From Chimonanthus salicifolius (Eukaryota > Streptophyta > Magnoliopsida > Laurales > Calycanthaceae), in the NCBI GenBank assembly GCA_013350335.1, contig CM023535.1, forward strand, positions 27,248,617 through 27,312,616: 64,000 nucleotides of DNA, written 5' to 3'. The notes under the pieces are model-generated. The model ran no database searches and was not told the origin of the DNA. It was given only the letters and a program-made list of their open reading frames with translations. The position numbers and the translations under genes are program-made. Within the stretch, counting starts at the first letter, position 1, and every line of letters starts with the position of its first letter. This document shows, piece after piece, positions 22,701-32,900 of this stretch.

Positions 22701-24830
22701 TCTAAATCTAGCAAAAATTATATTTTCATTGTTCAACACTCTATCATACTATATCAGGTCTTACCCTAACTTATAAAATAGATTTTGGTCCATGTATTTA
22801 TCGATAAACACACATCATGTATCTCACATTTTAGATTTTTGTATTTATTAAAAGTTCTATGGTTATTGACAAATTACGATGTTTTAAATTTTAGGAAATA
22901 TTAGTTGAAATTAAAAAAATTAAAATCCATATTTGAAGGATCTGAATTCTAAATTAATGGCTTAAATATTGAGATTTAGATCTAATAAAATGTAACTTGG
23001 CCCAACTTGACTCATTTTATAAATGGGTTGACCTGATCTAAACTCCTTTAGAAATCGGTAAACTTGACGAACTTGACTATTTCATATGTGTATGCACTAC
23101 ATCTAAACACATGATATCAACGTCCAACTTTACAGACCAGATTTATATTGCACTAAGGCTTGTAACAACTTTTTTAAAATGGAAGCTTGGGAGCCTAAGC
23201 TCGAGCTTAGGAGAAGGCGAGAAGCTTAAATTAGAATAAACATGTTTTTTTAAAGTTTCATTAGTCACATGAAAAATTAATCATAAAAATTGAAAGAAGA
23301 CTCAATGAACAATAAGTTGGCAGAGTTTCAAGAAAAAATTCAATTTATACCTACTTAATATCAACGGTTGAAATTACCTCACATCTTTAAAAAAAATTCA
23401 AGGAAATGATGCCACGTGGCTTTGAGTACTAATTTGAAAATAAAATTTAATTCAGTTATAGGTCATTGAATATACTTTCAACTCATACATTTTATTTTAT
23501 CTATATATTTAAAATATAAAATATACATAAAATATTTTAGCTAGGTATTGAGCTTAGCATTGATATGTTCGAGCCTAGTCCAATTAACATTGGGCTATAA
23601 ATGAATGCCCAGGTCCCTTTTTTCCCAATTTTTTTTGGACCGAATTTCCAGTAGTGGTTATGGTCAATTATGTGTCTTATTAGAAAAATCTTTTTAATCA
23701 ATTAAATGGATAATTTGACTTAAATTTGATCGAAGTGGCCTCTCAAATAAATTGGAATTGACTTAATAGTATAAAAAGATTCAGAATAGACCAAAATCTG
23801 AAATAAATCAGAACTGATTAAGACTTAACTTAGCTTAACTTGACTTGTTGCCAAGTCTATCTATCAATATTGGTCTCTAAATAAAAAGAATTGAATGAGT
23901 CATATGAGCCCAATCACATAAAAATCTATTAAAAATAATTAAAATTCTAACCATGCAATCCCAATAGAAATCAATTTGAAATAATATTTGCGTAAATATG
24001 AAATTGAGAAATAAAAGGAGAAAAAGAAGTGTGCAGTGAGGAAGTATGCACGTTGTCCTCACATGGTTACCACTCATGCCCACTCAAGTGCCCAGAACAA
24101 CAGCTCTCTTTGTTGGTGGGTACAAGTATTCATTGGTAGAGGGCCCCACATGCTTCTCTTTGTTAAGTAAACCGTGTGTGCAGTTTGCCACTTTTTCCTT
24201 CCTTACCAATTGACTCGCCGTGACAACCACTCATTAAGAAAAAAAAAAGCCCACCCCACTTCTCCATCTCTTAGAAGGTGATGGGGCCCACTGGCATGCA
24301 AAAAGATGACCAAATGGTTGACTAAATTTCCATGTATTTCCTGGTTGTTGGATCTCATACAAATTAGAGAGATTTTTCATTCACTCAAATAAACAAGTCA
24401 GCCTTAAAAAGCATATAGTATTATTAATCGGGATAATTCGTAAATATTATATCTTAATTATAAATTTTTTTTTTTAATAATTCAGTATTGTGAAAACTAT
24501 ACTCGGTTCGTTCGGCTCATTCGGTTATGTGTTGGCCTTAGTGGTTAGTAGTTAAATTGTTAATTTTTTTTTATTTAAGAATTTCTGATGACTTTGACTA
24601 ATAAGTTTAAGTGGTTAAATTTTTTTTCTTTCGAATGAAATTAAGTGTACTTATATTTTATCAAGTCCATTTTCAATTCATATAGTTGATATTTTATGGA
24701 TGTGACAAAAATTAAGGAAAAAATGACATAGATATGCAGCAATGTGTTTTGAGTTTTCACTTTTAATTTTGTGTAATGTATTTTGAATTTTTTATCTAAT
24801 TAGATTTTTATTTGATTCTTATTAGTGTAA
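22701..24830. other. Intergenic, no gene seen
   Basis: AT-rich, with GGCCCAACTTGACTC/TTAACTTGACTTG phrases at 22990-23080 and 23560-23860 that suggest old hAT- or MITE-type debris without clear ends. The block 24040-24300 is less AT-rich and looks low-copy. Confidence 0.4.
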
Positions 24831-24838
24831 AATTCAAA

Positions 24839-24985
24839 GGGTAGGCATTTAGACATGGGAATTTTTTTCAGCAGACATGGGTTTTCAAAATTTTAATAGA
24901 AATTACCATTTTGCCTTTCCGTGTTAGCATGGTCCGGATGTGAGATAAGAACATTTTTCTTTCGTTTTGACTATAAGATCGTTCA
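24839..24985 (+). repeat. Left terminal inverted repeat of the MULE
   Basis: About 147 bp matching the reverse complement of 28356-28502. Landmarks are AAATTACCATTTTGC and CATGGTCCGGA(T/C)GTGAG in both. Confidence 0.85.
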
Positions 24986-25440
24986 GACCATGCTTCATGA
25001 GTAAATTCAATCGTCTGAACTAAAGAATAAATATATATAAGATCGTCCGGACCATACACTAGCATGGTCCAGACGATTTAAACTCAAGCAACGGCTGTAA
25101 AATTCCATTCCTTTCAGTTAAGATCATCCGGACCATTATTCATGTATAAATTCTATCGTCCGAACTAAAGAATATATATATATATATATATATAAGATCG
25201 TCTGGACCATCCACTAGCATAGCCCGGACGATCTAAACTCAAGCAACGATTGTAAAATTCCATTCTTCTCAGTTAAGATCGTCCGAATCATTATTCATGT
25301 GTAAATTCTATTGTCCGAACTATAGAATAAATATATATAAGATCGCCCAGACCATCCACTAGCATGGTTCAGACGATATAAACTCAAGCTAACGACTGTA
25401 AAATTCCATTCCTCTTAGTTAAGATCGTCCAGACCATGCT
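24985..25440. repeat. Subterminal tandem repeats with GATCGTCCGGACCATG palindromes
   Basis: Three units of about 145-155 bp, starting near 24974, 25121 and 25275, plus a partial fourth near 25420. Each has a GATCGTCCGGACCAT-type half, a short AT tract, its inverted partner ATGGTCCGGACGATC, then AAACTCAAGCAACG and TGTAAAATTCCATTC. One inverted unit is present on the right side (28125-28375), with its AT tract greatly expanded. Confidence 0.75.
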
Positions 25441-25555
25441 TATGCATCGTCTGAACGATCTAAACTGAGAAAGTGAGTTTAAGTTTGAATCTCAACCCTT
25501 TTTCCCCTCTTTAGATTTTCGTTCCACCATTCTCCTGTCAAAACCCTTGGAATTG

Positions 25556-25745
25556 AAGCTCCATTTCCAAACCCTTCTTACTCAAACCTCTTTCCAAACC
25601 CTTCCAACTCAAACCCCCTTTCCAAACCCTTCTCACTCAAACCTCTTTCCAAATACTTCTCCCTCAAACCCCATTTCCAAAACGTACCACACCACTCTCA
25701 AGTTACTCCCTCAAGTTACCCCCTCAAGTTACTCCCTCAATCTCC
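25556..25745 (+). repeat. Pyrimidine-rich tandem repeats in the transposase leader
   Basis: About five copies of a unit near 30 bp built on TTTCCAAACCCTTCTCACTC, then four copies of a 15-bp CTCAAGTTACTCCCT unit. They lie just before the transposase ATG region and the ORF across them is not a gene. Confidence 0.65.
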
Positions 25746-25839
25746 TATCTTGATTCACCGGTAACTCTCTTTGAAGCTACTCTCTCAATCTCTCAAAATC
25801 AAGATTCCTCTTTATTTGTTTTTTTTTTAAATAAGTAGT

Positions 25840-26426
25840 ATGGATTATATTGAGGGAGGTACATCAACATTTGTTGAAATGATGAGATAGTTGTTAATGA
25901 GTTTTATAATGAGAATGAGTTTGTTGAGGGATGTTATCCAAGTCGAGAGTGTCTGGTCAAGTATATTAAGGAGGTTGCTATTGCATAAGGATTTGTAGCT
26001 ACCATCATGAGGTCAAGTACTAAGGACAATACCGTTTTTCTTGATTGTGATAGAGGAGGTATTTCTCGCAATACTGTTAATTTGAAAGATGATGAGAGGA
26101 AAAAGAAAGCATCCTCTCGCTTTGTCAATTGTCCATTTGAAGTGAGAGGAAAACAAATTGTTGATGGGTCATGGAAGTTGATCATTAAAATTTTGGAGCA
26201 CAATAATGATTTTTCGAATGTATTATTAGGCCATCCACTGACACGATGTTTTTTGGATGAAGAGAAAACAAGAATCATTGAAATGAATAGTAGCAATATA
26301 CCACCCCGTCAGATTTTGACGACCCTTAGAAATGAAAATCCGGATATTGGAGTGACAAAAACAGGATGGACAATGCATGTATTTTACTCTCAATGCATCT
26401 TGTGTGTTCCAAGACAAGAAAATTAA
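25840..26426 (+). pseudogene. MULE transposase, N-terminal fragment (FAR1-type DNA-binding domain)
   Basis: Full-length enzymes of this kind cut and move Mutator-like elements by binding the terminal repeats and cleaving with a DDE domain. Only the N-terminal part remains. A possible ATG lies at 25840, and after a frame change the protein continues from about 25890 with SRECLVKYIKEVAIA, a stop, then GFVATIMRSS, and an open stretch to 26426. Family-like segments are CDRGG, ASSRFVNCPFEVRGK, WKLIIKILEHNND and GHPLTRCFLDEEKTRIIEM, as in the FAR1-like region that precedes MULE transposase domains. No DDE catalytic region follows, so it cannot be active. Transcription would converge with the minus-strand gene at 26882-27913. 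Confidence 0.75.
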
Positions 26427-26881
26427 ACAAGACTGGATGTTATGAAAAAAAAAGAGAAACATGCACTTAGTGACACAAGCTATTTCAATTCAAATAGAAC
26501 ATGTTCATTTAAAATACATATAGAACATTTTCATTTCAAAATATGAAAATTACAAAATCATTTCCTTTACATGTCCTATCAAAATATGAAAATTACAATA
26601 TCTATCCCACTTTTTCATAACATCAAAAGAAAGAACTATGGGGAGCCAGAAGCCTCTGCAAATGTATTAGGAACAAACGGAGGATGAGTGGAGCCAGAAG
26701 TAGGTGCAGGTGTAGTAGCAACATCCTCAGGAGCAGTGGAGACAAAAGCAGATGCAGGTGTAGCAGCAGGTGCCAGGAGAGACAAAGTATTAATCCTTGT
26801 ATCTTGACTCTACATATGTTCGTAGATGTCATCAAATTTTTTATTCATGTTGTCGTTCAGAGCCGAAATGCTGTCAAGAAT
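26427..26881. other. Spacer between the two convergent MULE genes
   Basis: The left half is AT-rich and probably holds the 3' ends of both transcripts. From about 26640 it contains minus-strand-readable Ala/Pro/Thr/Leu-rich repeats (GGTGCAGGTGTAGCAGCA on plus) that look like the repetitive C-terminal tail of the minus-strand protein after its present stop. Confidence 0.4.
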
Positions 26882-27913
26882 CTACTGAACTTGAGGTGCC
26901 TGAACTTCACGTGCCTCAAGTTCAGGTGCCTGCACTACAGGTTCCTTTTCTGCTTTGGAAAACCACCGATTCAGTGCCTTGTTGAGTCTAAATCCCATTT
27001 TTTTCAAAGTAATTTGACCAAAGGTCTCAGTGGGCTTCATAGCTATTTTATCTTCAGGGGGAATTGGGATTCCGCATTTTCCAAAGAAGTAAGAAAGCAT
27101 AAGACCATATGGAAGACTGCATTTTTCTGTCTTAAGGCAAGCTCGCATGTGACTTATGATTATATAGGAGAGAGAGATTTGCTTGCTATTTATGATGCAC
27201 CAGATGAGAAAAACATCGAAGCAGGGCACATGGTTGCCATGCCCTTTTTTAGGAAATATATTATTTGAAATAATGTGATGGATGATTCGAGCATCAATTG
27301 TTAGGTCTGTCAGACCAGACTTCTTATCTTCGGTAATAACAGTGCGCCCACACATTTGCTTGAGGGCGCCTAAAGCAGTGAAGTCATCAACATCGGTAGG
27401 CGATGTATTTGTTCCATACTTAACAATTGTGGCCATGGGAGAGCTTGAACATAGTGTCCAATCTATCACATGAAAAAAAAATTCACAACCTCGGACTTTG
27501 GATTCAATGGAGTATTCATTGCTCTCTTTTATGTTTGCATAAAATTCCTTCACTAAAGTAGGATACAAATCCGATTTTATTTCGAAGAATTTCTTCCAAC
27601 TAAGGGTTTCAAAGCACTCTTTGGTTTGCAGTTCAAAGGGTTGGAAAGAAGAAAGATCGATGACTTTACCAAAGAGATAGGGTCGAGTGGACAAATCATC
27701 TTTATAGAGAGTTACAACTTCCTTGGAGATGAAATGATTGGCGTCGAATGTAGGATTTTTCCTCTGTTTCTTATGCTTGTTTGTAGACGTAGAATTCTCC
27801 TTTTTCTTCGATGACTCTGGATTTGATGCCACGTGTAGGTCGAAGGTCGAAGGTCGAAGGTTGAAGGTGGAAGGTTGAAAGTTGGGGACTTGAGTGAGAT
27901 TTTTCGTTCGCAT
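26882..27913 (-). CDS. Putative plant transposon protein (Transposase_32-like), 343 aa
   Basis: An intact ORF inside the MULE, opposite in strand to the transposase. It starts at ATG 27913 (MRTKNLTQVPNF). Residues 1-60 are low-complexity and Lys/Ser-rich. Residues 60-310 match from memory the plant-transposon-associated family labelled 'putative plant transposon protein', with KVIDLSSFQPFELQ, WKKFFEIKSDLYPTLVKEFYANI, SKVRGCEFFFHVIDW, LTIDARIIHHII, CFDVFLIWCIINSKQISLSYII and YGLMLSYFFGKCGIPI. The C-terminus is a charged QAPELEAREVQAPQVQ tail. The biochemical role of the family is unknown. Being the only unbroken ORF in the element, it may have been kept longer or gained later than the transposase. 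A heptamer repeat near the N-terminus may have moved the true start. Confidence 0.65.
   Translation of the reverse strand: MRTKNLTQVPNFQPSTFNLRPSTFDLHVASNPESSKKKENSTSTNKHKKQRKNPTFDANHFISKEVVTLYKDDLSTRPYLFGKVIDLSSFQPFELQTKECFETLSWKKFFEIKSDLYPTLVKEFYANIKESNEYSIESKVRGCEFFFHVIDWTLCSSSPMATIVKYGTNTSPTDVDDFTALGALKQMCGRTVITEDKKSGLTDLTIDARIIHHIISNNIFPKKGHGNHVPCFDVFLIWCIINSKQISLSYIIISHMRACLKTEKCSLPYGLMLSYFFGKCGIPIPPEDKIAMKPTETFGQITLKKMGFRLNKALNRWFSKAEKEPVVQAPELEAREVQAPQVQ
27837..27881. repeat. Heptanucleotide AGGTCGA repeat at the N-terminus of the MULE-borne ORF
   Basis: About six tandem copies of AGGTCGA/AGGTTGA. Seven is not a multiple of three, so gain or loss of one copy changes the reading frame upstream of the conserved part. 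Confidence 0.8.
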
Positions 27914-28239
27914 GTCCGGAATCGAGCAAGCGATTGGGGGAAGGGAGAAAGAGCTTCGAATGAAAGAGAGGAAAAAGGAAATGAGGGAGAGGAATCGTTC
28001 GCACCTTTAGGGGAGATCGATTTTTCATTTGGAGGAAGGGAGAAAGTCCTTCGAATGAAGAGGAAGAAGTGGAATGGGGAAATTAGGTTTAGGTTTCGTT
28101 CTGAGGTGTATATAAGTTATATAAATCGTCCAGACTATGCATAAGCATGGTTCGGACGATCTTAACTGAGAGGAATGGAATTTTACAGTCGTTGCTTGAG
28201 TTTAGATCGTCCGGACCATGTTAGTGCATGGTCCGGAAG

Positions 28240-28241
<2 letters not shown>

Positions 28242-28334
<93 letters not shown>
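28242..28334. repeat. (AT)n microsatellite in the right MULE arm
   Basis: About 93 bp of uninterrupted AT repeat at the position where left-arm units have 10-24 bp of AT. It is an expanded homologue of those tracts. Confidence 0.95.
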
Positions 28335-28337
<3 letters not shown>

Positions 28338-28355
28338 TTTGGACGATCGAATTTA

Positions 28356-28502
28356 CGCATAAAGCATGGTCCGAATGAAGGAAAAATGTTCTTATCTCAC
28401 GTCCGGACCATGCTGACACGGAAGAGCAAAATGGTAATTTCCATTAAAAATTTGAAAACCCGTGTCTACTGAAAGAAAAATCCCGTGTCTAAATGCCCAC
28501 CC
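28356..28502 (-). repeat. Right terminal inverted repeat of the MULE
   Basis: Reverse complement of 24839-24985 with few differences. It ends GCCCACCC, followed by the AATTCAAA duplication. Confidence 0.85.
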
Positions 28503-28510
28503 AATTCAAA

Positions 28511-29175
28511 TTATTTAAAAATTAGTATTTGATAGTTATATGAATTGAGATCACAAACATGGAATTGGTGTTTAATGATAATTTATACTTTTATTTGTGA
28601 AAATTAATGTGAAATGATAAAAATAATTAATTGAAACAATTTTATAAGTTTATAATATTTTCCTCATATTTTATCATTTTTATAATTTTTATAATTTTGT
28701 TGTCTTCCGTGACACAGAACATTGAAACACTTTGAATATTGTAACATTCCAATATGAAAGACAAAATCGTGGCATGTTCATAATATATTTGACAACTATA
28801 ATATTTAACTTCTAACTTATTTCCATAATAATATGAGATGGGTTTTTCAATTACCAAAATAAAAAAGTTTAACATAATTAATACATGTGAAACATTACTC
28901 ATCTTCTATTTATACAATCTTTTACACATTTCACCCGACGATATTGATCTATTTATTTCTGATAACTTATTTAAAAAGTATACCTTATCAAAGATATTAA
29001 AGTATTATAACTCTTTAATTAATAAAATGTATTTTAGACATTTAATATATTTAGAAGAAAATAATTGCAGATGAGACATACATAACTGTAACTTTGTGAT
29101 CGTTGAAATAATAAGAGTAGCTTTTAAGATTAAAAAAAATTGGAGAATTTACCAATTATCCTGTTAATTAAACTC
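28511..29175. other. Intergenic, no gene seen
   Basis: Very AT-rich. Short ORFs here have biased composition and no family resemblance. Confidence 0.45.
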
Positions 29176-29400
29176 TTTTTTTTTTTTTTTTTTGAATGAG
29201 GTTAGAATTTATTCAAACAAAAGGAAAACTACAGGACCCAAAAATGAGCAGGAAAACACGCTTGGGCCAAGTAAAGAACATAACAAAGGCCAAGTAGCAA
29301 AGGCCGCCCACAAGATCAGTGCAAAACTGAGAAAAAATATAATAGAACGAAATCCTCTATACAACAAGAGAGGAAGAAATAACGGCTGGGTCCGATCCAA
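29176..29400 (-). mobile_element. 5'-truncated LINE 3' end
   Basis: On the minus strand a non-coding stretch ends in TTTGTTTGAATAAATTCTAA and then an A18 tail (T18 at 29176-29193). This is the form of plant L1-type 3' ends. No coding part remains, and no target duplication could be fixed because later elements abut it. Confidence 0.38.
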
Positions 29401-29440
29401 AACCGTACGGACTCTTGCTTGTGCACGTGTGTGCGTTTGT

Positions 29441-29954
29441 GAGCCCAAAGCGGACAATATCTTGCTAGGTCGAGCATCAAGCCCTGTTTATGGGCCAGGC
29501 TGTTACAAATGGTATTAGAGCTGAGTTCAGCACTTGGATTGTGTGGGCTTGTTGCCTTCCACTAGGTTCGTTGGGTCGAGCCGAGGGCGACTCTAGGCTT
29601 TAGGGGGGTGGATTGTGATATCCTGACCCATGAGCCAGAGGCTAGGCCCTAGAAGGGCTGATCCAAGTGAAACTTGGGTCTGTCGTCAGACCAACAGTGT
29701 GGGTCGGTCCAACAGACATGTCCAGCAAGTGGGAGTGCATGTGGGAATTTTGGAGAGTCCCACATCGGAAGTTGAGGACTTCTAGATGGGGTTTATAAGT
29801 GGTTGCTCCTCCTTAACTCATGTGACGTGTTTTGGGCCTACCGGGTTGGGCCAGGCGCAAAGGCAAAACCTTGAGGGCTATGTTTTTGGATCCAAAGCGG
29901 ACAATTTCACACTGAGTTGGACCCTAAGCCCTGTTTACGGGTCGGATCGTTACA
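29441..29954 (+). mobile_element. TRIM-type sequence: partial LTR, short internal domain, full LTR
   Basis: Same family as the complete TRIM at 52577-53358. The order is: 3' end of a left LTR (29441-29507, ending GTTACA), primer-binding-like ATGGTATTAGAGC from 29509, a 106-bp internal domain ending in CTTTAGGGGGGTGGAT, then a full 341-bp LTR (29614-29954, TGTGATATCCTGACC to CGTTACA). The right LTR is followed at once by a second primer-site-like TATGGTATCAGATC and a gypsy-type gag instead of flanking host DNA. Confidence 0.75.
29757..29798 (+). promoter_or_regulatory. USE box plus TATA in the TRIM-type LTR, U6-like spacing
   Basis: GTCCCACATCG (29757-29767), a 24-nt spacer, then TTTATAA (29792-29798). 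A T5 run at 29884-29888 is the first strong RNA polymerase III-type stop downstream. Confidence 0.6.
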
Positions 29955-32900
29955 AGTATGGTATCAGATCACGGTTAAACTCTCGGACTGTGCGTATGGA
30001 AAAAAATGAAATAATGTCAAGAGTCTATTATTATTCCCTTGATTTGAATAGGAATAATAGAACCATGTGAGAGTGTAGATTTAATTCTTTGGACCAATGA
30101 TAGGAATGAGGTGATATATATGATGTTGATAGTCTAACTGGTCGCTCAAGTTCGGTCCTCAGGATGATATTATTGTGATTCTTTGGCTATCATCTAATTA
30201 TAGGCTGATTAAATATTTATCTTGTGAACAGAAAATGGCAAGCGCCCCGAACAAAAACAATGAGGAAAATCGAGAAAGTGGAGTGATTATTGTATCTCAA
30301 CAAATGAATGCGGAACGTAATGGTTTGTTCCAAACCATCAAAGAGTTCAAGGAGTTGTTCTTGGCAAAATACTTTCCTTCTGTGGTGTGAGAAGCAAAAA
30401 TGACAGAATTCTTGGCTTTAGTGCAAGGCCGTGACATAGTGGCTCAATACGAGGCCAAGTTCTCAAAGTTAGCTCGTTTTGCCCAAGAACTGGTGAAAGA
30501 CAAAAAAATGAAGGTCCGGGATTTGAGGAAGGATTGAACCCTATTCTTCGTACTCATGTTGTTGGACATAGATTCACCTCCTATGCTGATGTAGTGGAGA
30601 GAGCATTGAAGATTGAGGGAATGACCAGTGGAGACTAGAGCCAGATGTCCACTGACAATGGTCGAAAGAACTTCAGACACTTCAAAAATAGAAGAATGCA
30701 TCCTTATCAGAATAAGAGTACTTCTCCCGGACCACGACCATCTTCATCGGGACCTATCGGTAGTTTCGAGTGAAGACCAATACAGTGTTATTCTTGTGGC
30801 CAGATGGGTCATTCAGCCAGACAATGTCCGCGCCCGAATGATCGTCATTGTTTCAACTGTTAAAAGACTGGCCATGTGGCAAATTTTGCAGACATAATGA
30901 CAGTTCGAGTAATGTTGTTAGACCTCCATATAGTTCAAGCCAGGCACCTTCTGGATTCCAGCCTCAGTCTCAGCAGGCTTCAAGAGCATCAATTGCACCA
31001 AGTAGTCCACATCCGGGGCCTAAGCAGGGCAGGGGTCGTGGGCATCTAGGCCAAATGACATAGAGTCGATTGTTTGCTTTGACGCCCCAGATTGAAGAGC
31101 CCCAGGAACCGGCCATCATGCAAGGTACTTTATTATTATTCAGTTCTTGGGCTAGAGTATTATTTGATACTGGTGCTACACATTCGTTTATTGCTTCTCA
31201 TTTTACTTATAATCTGGGTCTGAACTTTGAGTTGATGAACAAGCCTCTTTGTGTTATATCCCCACTGGGACAAAAGACTAGAGTGGATCAAGTGTGTAGA
31301 GCATGTGTCTTGACATTGGGTGACATTGAGTTAAAATTTGATCTGTTGGTGTTAAATATGTTGGGCTTTGATGTAATCCTTGGCATGAACTGGTTGTCTA
31401 CTCATCGAATCTTGATGGACTGTTTTAGTAGAAAAATATTCGGTTGTTCACGTTCAGGTATAAAGTTTGTCGGGAAGTTGACTCCATCTTGTGATCCAAA
31501 ATTGAATAATTTTGGTAGAGATACTAGTATACAGAGTTTGGTAGCCAGTTTGGGTTGGGAAGATGCGAGGGTGACTGAAATAGATTTACCTCTGGTGGTG
31601 TACAAATTTCCCGATGTATTTCCCTAAAAATTGACAGAATTACCACCACACCGAGAAGTCGAGTTTGTCATAGACATATTCCCTGCCACTTCACCCATTT
31701 CAATTGCACCATATAGAATGGCACCAGCGGAACTCAGGGAATTAAAGACCTAGCTACATGAACTAGAAGAAGTTGGCTTCATACGTTCAAGTACATCTCT
31801 TTGGGCCGCATCAGCCTTGTTTGCAAAGAAAAAAGATGGGTCACTGAGAATGTCCATCGATTACAGACAGTTGAACAAAGTCACAGTGAAAAACAAATAC
31901 CCATTACCAAGGATTGACAATCTGTTTGATCAGCTGAGAGGGTCTCGCTGCTTTTCCAAAATTGACCTTCGGTCAGGATATCATCAGCTAAGAGTTAGGG
32001 AAAGTGATTTCCCAAAGACAACCTTTCACACATGTTTTGGACATTTTGAGTTTGTCGTGATGCCATTTGGGGTAACAAATGCTCCTGCCACATTCATGAA
32101 CCTCATGAACACAATATTTAAACCATACCTTGACTGGTTTGTTGAAGTGTTCATTGATGATATATTGATGTATTAGGCCACAGGAGAGGAGCATGAACAA
32201 CATCTGAGGCTTGTCCTTCAGGTGTTGCGCGAGTACAAATTGTATCCAAAATTGAGCAAATGTGAATTTTGGTTATCAAGCGTGCAATTCCTTAGACATG
32301 TGATATTTGGCAAATGTATAGTTGTAGATCCTGCCAAGGTTGAAGCGGTAATGAATTGGGAAAGACCGAAATTTTTTTTTGAGATCCACAGTTTTCTGGG
32401 CTTGGCAGGATATTACAAACGTTTTATAAAAGATTTTGCTAAGTTGTCAGCACCAATGACAAGATTAACTAGAAAAGGAGTGAAGTTTGAATGGGACGAA
32501 ACATGTGAGGCGACTTTTCTTGACTTGAAGAGTAGACTGAGATCATCTCTAATACTCATCATTCTAGAGCGAGGTCAGAGTTACAGTGTATTGTGATGTA
32601 TCCCGAGTGGGTCTCGGCTGTGTTTTAATGCAGATTGATAGAGTGGTTGCCTACGGATCTAGACAGTTAAAGGTGCATGAACAAAACTATCCGACTCATG
32701 ACCTCGAGTTAGCGGCAGTGGTGTTTGCACTAAAGATCTAGAGAGACTATCTATTTGGGGAACGATTTGAGGTATTCTCAGACCACCGAAGCCTTAAATA
32801 TATGTTTACTTAGAAAGATTTAAATTTGAGACAGAAGAGGTGGGTTGAATATTTGTGCGATTATAACTTCGAAATTCTTTATCATCCCTGAAAGGCAAAT

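Larger units (their letters stand above)
24839..28502. mobile_element. Mutator-like element (MULE) with long terminal inverted repeats and a second, convergent gene
   Basis: 3664 bp. The ends are near-identical inverted repeats starting GGGTAGGCATTTAGACA (left) and GGGTGGGCATTTAGACA (right, reverse strand). They are flanked by AATTCAAA at 24831-24838 and 28503-28510, an 8-bp match, or 9 bp with one mismatch. Long inverted repeats, a duplication of about 9 bp and a FAR1-type transposase fragment point to Mutator rather than hAT. It carries two convergent coding regions: a broken transposase on the plus strand and an intact ORF of the putative plant transposon protein type on the minus strand. 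Subterminal palindromic repeats are expanded on both sides. Confidence 0.85.

Noticed and set aside
25547..25753. 68-codon Thr/Pro/Ser/Leu-rich ORF
   Set aside because: It is a translation of tandem pyrimidine-rich repeats in the MULE transposase leader.
26684..27268. 194-codon plus-strand ORF in the MULE
   Set aside because: It is antisense to the family-matching ORF at 26882-27913 and has no recognisable domain.
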